A program made the position numbers and the translations under genes. 64,000 bases of DNA from Marisa cornuarietis (taxonomy: Eukaryota; Mollusca; Gastropoda; Architaenioglossa; Ampullariidae): the NCBI GenBank assembly GCA_004794655.1, contig SMMW01000056.1, forward strand, positions 1,426,001-1,490,000, written 5' to 3'. Shown in pieces: positions 1-12,500 of this stretch. How positions within the stretch are numbered: the first letter of the stretch is position 1; the number at the start of each line of letters is the position of its first letter. The notes beneath the pieces are model-generated. The model was given only the letters and a program-made list of their open reading frames with translations. It was not told the DNA's origin and made no database searches.

Positions 1-59
1 AGGGTGAAGCAAGAAGGGATAGGGAATTCTGAAAGAGAGTTGTAAAAGTAGAAGCATTA

Positions 60-225
60 GTCCACCAAAGAGTTTAAGGATTTCTGGTGAACATTTCAAC
101 TGTGCCAGAAACATCAACTGGGGTAAGATCAAAACCCGTTATACACACAATGGTGTTTGGAGTTATCTTGAGGAATGGTGAGACTGGGCAAGCAATCCCC
201 ATCTCCTCTGTTGCACAAAAACCCA
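60..225. repeat. Decayed copy of a 'gtgagactggg...' repeat family
   Basis: The stretch ending near 208 (gtgagactgggcaag) resembles the ends of repeats at 29.9, 53.9 and 56.5 kb. Heavily decayed; limits uncertain. Confidence 0.3.
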
Positions 226-425
226 CACATTATTCTCACAAACACCCAGACATCATTCTTACAAACTGACTAAATGTGAAAACTAACATAAAGAAGAAAT
301 GTCATTAAGCCTACAGATTGTAAATTTCACTTTTAAATACTTCTTGCTCACAAATTTAACAACAAAGAAACACGTTTTGTACAAGCATCAAGTATTGCAA
401 GAGACACCAGGATTGATATCATCAC

Positions 426-542
426 CTCTTCACATAATTTGTCCAGTGAGGGCATCCAGCTTGTGGCTAAATGACAGTTCTGAAGCACCACCCACGTACC
501 ATCTCTGATGGCAGCATCAATCATGGCTGCTGCAATCGGACC
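426..542 (-). CDS. DNAH7-like: Dynein heavy chain exon 45 (last exon seen, C-terminal region)
   Basis: Reads [20 protein letters not shown] and [19 protein letters not shown]. Acceptor ctgcacag, donor GAG|gtgatg. The remaining C-terminal exons must lie below position 1 of the window. Confidence 0.96.
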
Positions 543-3500
543 CTGTGCAGGTAAAAGGTAAAGACTGGGTCAGGCAGGTGAGAAAAAGGTATCTCCAGTG
601 GATTAAATGACAGCAAATTTTAACATATATTAAGAAAATATTATGACACTGTTCTCAGCAAAATACCGAGCTTTCACAGTTTTCACTGCAATCAAATACT
701 GAAGTGGATGGGGATGGAGAATCAGTGTTTGATGCTACTAACAATGCAAGACTTGCAATGCAGCCAGCACTGTAAACAGGTGCCACACAGAGCAGAGGTA
801 TGACGGGTGGTACGAGAGCACCATGCGCCAAAATAAACGAATGCGTATATATATTTTACGGGGGTTGTATGTAGGGTTCAGAGGTGGTACTCGGTCAATT
901 CCAATTTTCGAAAGTGGTACTCGTCTGGAAAAGTTTGAAAACCACTGACATAGAGAGAAGGAGTAGCACACTTCTGACATGATCTGAACCCAGGATAGCT
1001 GATTCTCAGTACACTGGTGACAAGCACTTAGCTTGTACCACAGATTGTATAAAAGGTAAAGGTAAAGGTCATCCCATAACCTTTTCAGGTCGTTGGGGAG
1101 TGAGGTGTTAGAGACCCCACTTTTCTCGGGGCCAGCTTTTTACATGAGGGTGGTGCCAATCTCCTCTCCCTCGCTGCCTTACCTTCCCAAACCCTCTATG
1201 GAGTCAGGTACCCATTTCCGTCAGCTGGGTTGACTGGGGAAAGTATGCTGCTCTAATCGGGAATTGAACCAGCGCGCTCTCCGTTTGGACGCCAGTGCTC
1301 TAACCACTCGGCCATCCGCTTCCCCAACAGATTGTATAAATGACATCAAAGACACACAAAAGAATACTTAATGCTCACCTGGCCCTGTCCAAGTGAAATA
1401 GGTTTGATCTTGTCACTGGTGTACCCCATGTCAGCACCAAACTTGAGAAGAGCAGCCATGGGGTCAGCTCCGGGGGATAAGATAAAAATTAAAGGTGCAC
1501 AGCAGTTGGAGTCTGCAAATGACCCCGCCAAGTCGAATGTTGGAGGCTCAATGAAGTTATGACCCAGATTTGAGGATATGAAGTCTTGTGTTGCTGCTAC
1601 TATTTTGTCCGGACGGAATATGCGCAGAACGACCATGAAGTCTAATCCTTTCAGGTCAGCAAAATATGAAGGAAGCGTGCATGTCTGTGGAGAAGACGAG
1701 TCGTAGAAGTCTCTCCACAGTATTGTGTTCTCCTGTACATCTGCAAGCAAACACAGTTTCCATCTGAAAGCACTTATAAGTAAATGGCAATTTAATAGTT
1801 ATGTTCTATTGTCTGAGAAACACTATATTCATTTAAGCATCTATGTTTACATAATAGGGAAGCCTTTCACAATCAAAGGTGAGTGTTGCAAAAAAATGTT
1901 GGTTATAATTATTTGTTCAAAATGCAAATTATGTGTGCTCAACAAAGAAATACTTCAAATACAAAATATCTTTAAAACAAGATTTTGTGCAACCAGTCTT
2001 TATCCTTCTTCAGATGATGATGCATGCTAAAAACACAGTTAAGGTTTCTTACAGCAAGATACTAGTGGATCATGAGCTGATGGGCATCTCTATAGGTGCA
2101 AAAATAACAAGCACAATTTTAGTAACGTCTTAAATCCTTGAAAACAAGAAAACATGTTTTTCTGTACTTAAAATTATTTGTATAAATTTACAATTATTTT
2201 AAATGCACCAAATTAATTATAAGAGGCAGTCATGTGATAGGACCTCAAATAACATCACAAAGAACATGGAACATACAGCTGTGTCAGGGACATATCAAGT
2301 ACAACATTCTCAAGACTGATAAAGAGGCTTATTACTTACCCTTCATCAAGCCAGTGAGATTTGGAAGTCGTGAAGTACGAACAATCTCACCCCAGGATTT
2401 TTCTCCTAGCCATTCAGGTGCAGGATTAGGGTAAGGATTATCCAGAGCTATTCCTCCAGTCAGCAGGAAACGCCAAGCATCTTCTGATACTTCACCTCTG
2501 TGAGTACATCAGTTATTTAGCTGAAGAAATTTACTTTCCCCATTGTAAAGTCCACTACATTACTGAGATAATGGTTTTGTTTATACAGACTATTTAATTT
2601 TAAATCAAACATGTATTAATCCTACATTTTTCTACTCACCCACCCATACCTAATTCAACTTGTATCACATTGTTTTCTTCTGTAAAATACAATTTCCCTT
2701 CTAATAAATGTATATATTCTTGATCATTGTTGGGGCTTTCATTATTTCTATACATGACCTTCATAAATTAGGTATCCCACAACTACCTACATGACATTCC
2801 AAGGATAAGCGACCTCCTTTAGTTACAACTTTTGTAACTTAAATGAACTAGAAATGTGGTCAGTAATACCTGTAACATTTTCTTTCTGCATAGAACTTGT
2901 TAATACTTGCTACATTTCACACTTGCACACATGTGTGTGTGTGTGTTTATAACACACACATACACATGCATACTCTTTCTCTCTTATTATCTCTCCCTCT
3001 CTCTCACACACACACACAGAGGTGGGAAACGATCACTTACCTTCCTTTTAAAATTCCAATACATAGGATAAAGGAAAAAAGCAGCTTATCCTTTTCGAAC
3101 AAGGAGCGGCACACATTGCGATAGATACTATGAGTGAAGTGCTCATTTAAGTTGTGTATACGCTGGTCTACATCATCTGAGGGTGTGCTGTTCATGATGG
3201 ACTGAATATCAATAGAAAATATCTATGATTTGTATTTTCAAATAAGTGTTACACATTTTGCAGATTAAATCCTTTATCCTCAAGATTATCACAGGAAGGA
3301 TGAACTCCATGTCCAATTGCATTGTAAAGCTTTTATGAATCTATACATAGTGAAATAATATTTTAATATAACACAGTAAAATTTATAGCAGAATGTACTA
3401 TACATAGTGATATACTATTTTGCTACAACAGAATAAAATGTATTGAAGAATGTATACATAGTGTATACATAGTGATATAATATTTTGGTATAACAATAAA

Positions 3501-6500
3501 ATGTATAGCAGAATGTGTATACATTGTGATATAATGTTTGAATATAACAGTCAAATGTACAGCAGAATAGCAGCAATGGCCAGACAATGCAGCAGGATTG
3601 TTTGTTTGTTTGTTTTTAACATCTGTGCCAGCAACTAAAGCTATATCACGCGAGAAAAAGTAATCTTATTTTAAAATGTTTTGGGACAAAAAACCCAAGT
3701 GATATAACTATGACATCGTAAAAATTTAAAACCCACACAAAAAGTAGGAAACACATTTGAGAGGCGGGAACATGTAAAAGGAGTGTTGCGGCCCAAAAGG
3801 CCACCAACAAACTAAAAAACCAGAAATTATCAGGGCATAAAAAGCTTAAATCTTATGATAAAGCCCTATCCGCCTTAAAAAGGTAAAAATAGCTGCCGAT
3901 GGGACGGACCTAAACAAAGAAAACAAGGAGCTTGCAGTAAAAAACTGCTGGCGGATACTCTGGAGTCCAGGACAAGTAATTAAAACATGTACAACATTAA
4001 AAGTTCCTTGACACCAAGGACAAACTGGCGGTGGTTCACCTTGTAAAAGGTGCGACTGTGTGGCATAGGTGTGTCCTAGTCTTAGTCTGGAAAGAACTAC
4101 CTCCTCCCGCCGCACAGGACAGCATGAAGGCAAGCGGTCTGAAAGAGAAGGAAGGGTGGCATGTAACTTATTTTGGCCCAGAGTGTCCCGATGGCGTTGC
4201 CACAAGGACTGAACATAGGACAAGAGGACAGATTTACAGTCTGCTGATACTATCGAGTGTAGTTTACCAGGCGACTGACGTGCAGCCTTGGTGGCCTGGT
4301 CCGCTCAAACATTGCCTGGGATAGCAGCATGGCCAGAAGCCCAAATGAAATCAATGTCTTTTTTCTGTTGGACTAGAGCTGCATGGATAGTGTGAATCTG
4401 AACCACAAAGGGGTGGTCAGAACATTGGGAGAGAAGGGCTTGGAGAGCAGATAAAGAGTCTGAGATGATCAGAAAGTTTTGCTCCAAAGAGCGGTGAACA
4501 TGCTGCAAGGATAGCAAGATGGCGTGAAGTTCCGCAGAGAAAACAGAGCAGCCATGTAGCAAGTCGGGCAGAAGAGGCCTCTTGCGGCTGGCAGGACGGA
4601 AGGAACTGCTGCCGCAGCTACAGGGCCACCGTTTGGAATTTTGGAGCCATCTGTAAAGACAGAACAGAATCCAGGATAGTCAGAAAGAAGTTCTTGAAAG
4701 CGCTGGAGAAAGATGAGGTCACAAGTGTCACCTTTTTTGAAAGCTGAAAGATCGAGACAGATCTCTGGAACAGGAGGAGTCCAAGGAGGAGTTGGTAAGA
4801 GAGGGAGAGTCTCTACCTGCTGAATATCTACTGCGGCTGCTTGTAGGTGAGGTGAAACACAGAGTGATACAGGTTTTTGCTCCTTGGTACGAATGGCATA
4901 CAGAGCGGCACGCTGAGGTCTGAAAACAGCACGGTAAGCAGGGTTTCCAGGATGAGCTTTTAGATGACAGATATAGACAGACAGCATGAGTTTCAGATGA
5001 CAAAGAGAAAGTAGAGGCTCACCAGCTTCTACGTACAAACTTTGGTGTGGAAGGCACCAAAGCAGATGCGGAGGCCTTGATGGTGAATAGGATCAAGAAT
5101 TTTGAGATAGGAATCTCGAGCAGAGCCATAGATGATGGATCCATAGTCTAGCTTGGAGCGGACCAGGGCACAATACAGGCGAAGCCCCCCAGCTGACATG
5201 GCCAACTACTCTAAGAACGTCCAAGGCTTTCTGACACGATAGGCGTAATGATTTGATGTGAGGAAGAAAGGAAAGTTTTCGGTCAAAGATGACCCCAAGA
5301 AATTTTACTTCCTGGACCACTTTGAGAACCGTGCCGTATACAGTAATAGATGGGTTTGGAAACATGCCTTGTAGTTTACAAAAGTGGAGGCATACTGACT
5401 TCGTAGGAGAAAATTTGAAGCCATTTTCTGTCACCCATTTCTGCACAGTGTTTACGCACAGCTGAAGCTGGCGTTCGAGACACGTAGGGATCAGCCTCGG
5501 ATGCAGAGAGCAAAGTGGTCTACATACGAGGCCGCCAAACCTGGACAGACAGATTTTAGGATGGAATCTATTTTAATGTTGAAAAGACTAGGTGATAGAA
5601 TGCTGCCCTGTGGGACGCCCATTTCCTGTTCCTGAGGAGCAGACAGGATAGATCCTATACAAACCTGAAAAAGACGTTGAGAAAGGAAGTTCTTGATAAA
5701 GAGAGGCATACGACCCCGGAAGCCAAGGGCGTGAAGGTCCAACAGGATACATTGCTTCCAGGTAGTGTCATATGCTTTCTCCAAGTCATAACACATGGTC
5801 TTTACTTACAAAAGCATCTCTAACAAAAGTTTCAAAATGGACCAGATGGTCCAGGGTGCTGCGGTATTGTCTAAAGCCACACTGCAGGTTGGAGAGGAGA
5901 CCCTGAGATTCAAGCTGCCAGGTAAGCTGGGCATTCAAAATGCATTCTAAAGTTTTGCACAGATAGCTAGTGAGAGCGATAGGATGGTAAGAGTTGGAAT
6001 CAGAAGGATCCTTGCCAGGTTTTGGGATGGGCACCACGACTGCCTCTCTCCAAGAGGGAGGGAAACAGCTGGACACCCAAATAAAGTTAAAGATGTTAAG
6101 GAGAATGAGAGAGGCCTGTGAGAGATCAGCCAGCAGCTGATAAGAAATGTTTTCTGAGCCAGGTGCACAATCCTTGCACTTATGAAGGGCCCGCTGCAGC
6201 TCATTAAGAGAGAAGGGTTCGTTGTATTGTTCAGAGTTATCGGAAGAAAAGTCACAGCTAGAGGATTCCCAAACAGACTTCAGGCGCTGAAATTCCAGAG
6301 AGTAGTTAGAAGAAGAGGAGTTTTGAGCAATGGTGGATGCCAAGGAATTAGCAACATCTCGTGCCCACACCTCCTGGGAGGTGGTGCAGGAGGATAATGA
6401 TGACACAAGCATCTGCCACGCTAGTTTTCTACTTTGTTTAAAAATAAAACGAGCTCGTGCTCTGCTGTGTTTAAAATTTAGCACATTTTCTAGAGTGGGG

Positions 6501-9500
6501 TGGCGGAAGACAAGACGCTGGGCCTTCTTCCGATCACGCTGGGCCACCCTGCACTCTTCAGTAAGCCAAGGGACACGTAGATGATGTTTCCATGTCCCTT
6601 TCTTTGGAATGGTTGCCGAAGCAACTGCAGTTAGAGTGGTGGTAAAAATCGTAATAGGGTGGTCCTGGTCAGTATCATAGGTATCTAAATTAAAACGGTC
6701 ACTAGAACAAAGGCGGGTAGCGCAGAGGGTCTGAAAGGCAGGCCAATCTGCCTTAGTCAAGTTCACCCGCCACTGTAAAAATTACCGTCCTGCTCCAGAG
6801 TATTCAAAAAACATAAAATTATTGGAAAGTGATCACTTCCACATGGATCGTCGTGTACAGTCCAGGTAAAATCTAATAATACTGCTGGACTGACTACTGA
6901 CATCGATTGCTGAAAAGTTGCTGCTGGATGACCGACAAAAAGTGTTCGAGCCATCGTTTAAGAGGCAGAGATCACTTTCCATAAAAAATGATCCCAACAA
7001 CTCTCCTCTAGGGTCAATCGAATCCCTGCCCCATAGAGGCTGTTGCCCGTTAAAGTCCCCCAAAAGAAGGACGGGAGAAAGAAGTTGGGTCAGAAGACCC
7101 TCAAGGTCTTGTCGGGAGATCCGAGCAGATGGAGGAAGATAGATACAGCAAATAGTGATAGTCTTGCCCAGTGTAACTCGGGCAGCAACAGCTTGAAGAG
7201 GAGTGGAAAGTGCTATATCTGGCTAAACAAAAGGTGGGAGTGAAGAAGAAAGCAGCCCCACCTGAAGGGACGTCAGACTGCGAGTCTTGACGTGAAATTT
7301 GAAAATGCAAATATCTCACTACTAAACAGTGGTGAGTCTACATTTCTGTCAGAAGAAGTGGACTAGTTGCCTTTGCAGGACCTGCTCACCATCTCAAGAC
7401 AGACTGCAGTGGCGGGCCTTGTCAGCCACCATGTCTATCTATGTACTTTCCCCAGTGACTGGTACCAGTCAAGGGATGAATGGATGAAATCTTGCTCAAT
7501 TATACAGTCCTAGAGACTTGACACAAACTCGCTCCCTCCTGCTCTTAATTAAGTTGAATTGTGGCAAAAAGACACCGCAGCAAAATTGGTCTTGTGCTTA
7601 ATACAGCAATTGGCAAAGGAGGTAACCCCCTGCGATGCATCACCCCTTCCAAGATGGAAGGCTTACACAACCAGAAGAAAATTTCCCATGGTTAAAGGGC
7701 AAAGGTAGCTATGTACAAGAGTATCTCCCAGTGTCATGTCATCTGGTATAGTTTCAAAGAAAGAATTTACTTCAAAATTTATATTTTTCACTTGAATGGT
7801 ATAAGATCAACACCCTTGCCTGCAGGTAGAGGTTGATAAACCAGGTGAGAGAGTACTGGTACATGGGCTCGATGTTGGCCAAGTCAGAGATACAGAAAAA
7901 GAGGATGGATGAGTGGACAGCTACAGGTCTGTAGCTGTTGCGAGTCTCATCAATTTCCTTCTCTGTGACTGCAGCAATCTCCTGCTTGGTTGAGATCTCT
8001 TCAGACAGGACTTTGGATGAAGACAGCATTTTAATAGCAGCTTCATCTTCAAGAATATTCCCCTGCAATATCATCAAATCTTCAGCGTAACAGCAACACA
8101 AAGATTTTTTGAGGTCTCTTTCAGCTGCCTTATATTCAATGTCAAAAGAAAATTCATTTCATACATACATATGACCAGTATGATGCTTCCTCTTAAATGA
8201 TCATTGTAGCCAGACTGATCTGCTTTTTATACAAGGTTAACTGTACACTGTGGCAGGACCATTGGCTACTTGGAGATCTTAAAAGCCCTAGTGTCAATCC
8301 ATCATTCCTCTTTATTGTGCCCGAAAAGGATAGAAGTTCCCAAGGAGAATTTTCTATCGCAATTCTAGCTTTTACTCATCAGGTATGCAATCTAGTCTCA
8401 TACCTCATGTTGTGTTCTTTTTTTCCTACTACACACCCGCACTTAGCTGACTTTGAAATCCACAAAAGACGGGCGCTGTATTTGCCTGCTATTTATGCAC
8501 AAAAACTTGGGAGCTGAGTAATCTGCTCCAAGGTCACTCATTTTGTTCACGCCACGACCAAGGGGCTGGTCAGATCAAGATAAGCGGGGAAGGGGTGCAG
8601 GGATCAAAGTACTGTCAGCGGTACACACTACCTCCTACAGTCACTCAGGGATGGACCAGTCATGAAAGAAATAGAATTTATGGAGACATTTCTATTTCCA
8701 TAGAGTAGATGGCATGATGATAACACATTTACTTGTCAGACAAAAAAACTTACTACTCTTCATATGTTCTTGGTATGCCTTTGTAATGAGCTGACCTTGG
8801 GCAGTGGAACTGACCAAACTTGAGCTGCTGCCACTGGCAAGGCTGGGGTGGAGAGAAGAGGTTGAAAAAAGGTCCAATCTGGTCAAGCTGAGTTCATGTA
8901 TTTTCCAAGTGACATTGCACAAGGAACATGTCTTAATGATGGCTAACAGGTACTTGAAAAATACCTATCTCACAGACACACTTGCAGATGTCACTACATT
9001 CACTACTATATATGTTACCCTCATATCTTCTACTCCATGGAGATAAAATAAACTAGTTCTAGCTCCGTAAAAGCTCTCTGGTGTGTTTTTTGTGCAACAG
9101 GCTCATCTCTGAGTAACCACGTAAGAGGAAACATCACATTGGTAATAAATTAATAAATCTGATCACGTTTACTTTAAAAATTGCAGTCGTACCTGTGATG
9201 ATGACAGAATCTCCAGAATTTGGTCCTCAATTTCTTTGAGCTGCTTTTGATTCTGTGCACTCTCAATGATGAGTTGGTTCTTCTTCTCTTCCAGCTCTGG
9301 CTTCTCTTTAGTAGCCACAATACCCAGCAGCTGGTCTTCCAGTCCTTGGGGAGTGATCATAAAGTTTAGCAGGCACACCTGATCAAAAAAACCTTCAAAT
9401 TAGTGAACAATAGTCTTCATCACATCAAGCATGCATCCTCTGATTCCAGACATTCAGTTATTAAATTTTTTACAGGCATGTGCTCACCATTAAAGGTGAT

Positions 9501-12500
9501 TCAAATGGAGAAACAAATTAAAAATAAATAAAGTTTAGATCAATATAATAATAGAAGTTTAAAAAGGAGATCGCATAATTTGTAAATGTGTTCTCAAATG
9601 GAATATCCTCTTTTTTATTTTATAATATTCTTTGTAACAGATCTTATTCCAAACAAACACGATCAAAACAGGAGAACTCTTATACAGATGCCTGAAGGCA
9701 ATGTTGCTCACTGCAGTGAAAAGTAGCCATTTCCTTTATACCTTCATGAAAATATCTATGTAAACAAAAGCTAAAAAAAATCTGGAAAAATCCAATTAAC
9801 AAAACCTATAACATCTATACTGAAAGCTTTTTAAGCTTTACCTTGACAGCAACTTCAGGCAAGTAATGTGGATTACGTAGGCCAGTGGTGATGTAGAGCT
9901 TGAAGTCCTTTGAGTATTCCACCACAGCGTCTCCCAGCTGTATACATTCCACACCCTGCTGTTTGAAGGTCAGCTTTTGCAAGACTGGATCCAAGAGTGG
10001 ATCAAGTTCCTCTCCCACGTTCTGAAGGAGCACTGGTGTGCCAAACTGGATGGAGTTCTCCAAGATCCTTGCAAAATTTGCATCAGACAGCTTGGTGACA
10101 CTGAGCTTGTTTACCTGCTCCAAGTTTTTGATCCACTTGTTAGCCTGACCTGTGTTCAGTATGTCATTTAAGTTTCTTTTTTAAATCCATGTCACTTCAC
10201 TGTGCAGACTATAAAACTACAGTTTTGAGTATAAAAAGTCTGTCACTTCTCTCAGAAAAAACAACACACACATCTATGCCCTAGCTGGATGAAAAGGGCA
10301 ATATTCTGCATTCCAAAATAAAGCCTCAGTAAATCTGAAAGATAACCTGGATCTTTATGTTTTAATATAACATTTTGTTTTTAGTTTCACAACACTGTGA
10401 GCCAACATTGAATCATGAGGCTACAGATGTTACAATATCTCTTGGTCCTGAGGACTGAACATGAGGGCATGCTGTGGAATCTGTGGGTCTGTCTTACATA
10501 TCAATCCCATGTGACAGACCAAGGCAACAGAACATCTAAAAGGTAACCCCTAGACACACCATGCTGTACTTATTTTTGTAATAATAAAACTTCTCAGACT
10601 TCATCACCCCATTATGCTGACAGATGTCTAATGCTTCACCTTGAGGGTCAATCATCAGTGGCCATCGGCGAGACTTTGATATGATGATGCCATTGTCCAC
10701 ACTGAAGGCATCAGCAGGTAAGCCAGCAATGTTCCAAGCACGGATAGCCACTGGCTCACCCAGAGTGGCACTAAAAGTAAATGCCTTGGAACATGGTATT
10801 TTATTTTTCTGGCACATAGTACGCCATTCCTTGATTACATCCTAAAAAATCACAGAAAACACATTCAAAACTGCTAATCAAGAGCTTGCTCATCTCTGAA
10901 GAACATGCTGTTCTGTGTGCTTAGGATTTAGATAGAATAGTAGGATTTTACCAGCTGCCTTAGATGTCGTCATCTCCTCCTCAAGCCTTGGAGGTGTGCC
11001 TTTTGCACATCTCTACATTTAACAACATTTAACTTATCAACACAAACTTGCACACCAATCAACGCTACCAGCTAATCATCCTTTGGTTGGTATAAACCAG
11101 CCTCTATCACATTTATGACTGTACAAGTGACCTGTTTGAAAATAGGTGTGAGATAATTTATCCAACACTCTCTCTGTATAGAGATTTGTATAGCTCCTGA
11201 TAACACAGCACCTCCTGCTGCATGGCTTGGCTTGTGTACATAGAAAACAAAGTTTGAATACTTGTGTCTCTTGGTATCTCTTTCAACAACTTCAGCATCA
11301 TCAACTGTCTACCTTTAACTGAACTTTAGTAACTTACTCGTCTGAAGTCAACAGTGAAGGCCCCCAGGTAGGCAACTATGCCAGAAGACAGAAGGACATC
11401 TCCCAGGACATTGATGTAAAGCTCACCAAGGACTCGAGCATTCTCTGTCCACCTTTCTTCCTCTCCACCAAGTCCTCCAATCAGCTTCTCTGCCCGATCC
11501 AGCTTCTTTGCACATAGATCGATGTTGGTCTCTAGCTCCTGCTTTTTTGTCATCATTGCGATAAACGTAGTATTGAGATTATCCAGCTTATCTTGCACCT
11601 AAAAGCACAAGTTTATAGAACTTGCAATTTATCCAGCAAATATAAATGCTGTTTCCAGAAGTTGCAGTCTTTTCCACAAATGTTCATCGCTCATGCATTT
11701 GTAAGCAATCTTAACACATTTCTACATTTCTACCAACAGACTGACAGACAGCTCAAATGTGTATGGAATGGAAACCAGCACTGAAAAGAGCAAAGCAACG
11801 GCAAAGCAGAGATCTCTATGAATGGGGTACAGCTCGAAGAGGTAAGCAGCTTCAAATACTTTGGAGGATGTTAGCGTTGGTCTTCAGCTGAAAGTTGTAC
11901 AGGTCCTTGCAGTACTCAGTCCATCGGTTGAGTATAGCAGTGCCTTCTGTGAGAAGGTGACCATTGCTGTCTTCGATGACTGAGGTCTTCTGCTGATCTG
12001 TCTTAGTGAGAGTCTTTAGAAGTTGGTAGGCCTTTTTGCTGTCACCTCGTGCCATTCCATCGTCTATGTCCCGGCACTGATTCTCAATCCGATTTGATTT
12101 CCCCAGCTGCATTCATCCCTTTCTTGATGGCATAGTTCACTTCTTTGTATTTGGTGGCTGTTTCTGGTTTGCTTTTTCTTTCTCTCTTCAAGGCCCTCCT
12201 TTGGTCACAGAGGTCTAGGATGTCATTTGTGACCCATGGCTGTTTCTTGCTCCTATGTCGCCCTAGAACCTCCGAGCTGTCGACAGTAGCATCTCTTTGA
12301 TGTTTCCAGTGGGGATGTCTACATCATATTCCTCCAGGTTTAGTGAGGCAAATTTTCCTCCAACCGTGGCCTTGAAGAAGAGTGGCAAGTGGCCGTCCTT
12401 GATTTCATATGGGGATGTAAGGTGTTGGCTAAGGTGAGTCTCTGACTCTATGCAAACTCTAGGAGTCTGATGCCCTTTTGTTGGTTTCACCAAGGCCAAA

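Noticed and set aside
1251..1326. Functional tRNA gene on the minus strand
   Set aside because: A- and B-box-like sequences are present, but no acceptor stem closes and a SINE body with flanking duplications follows.
5947..6584. Open frames on both strands at 5.9-6.6 kb as genes
   Set aside because: They overlap the RT region of the I-like LINE in other frames.
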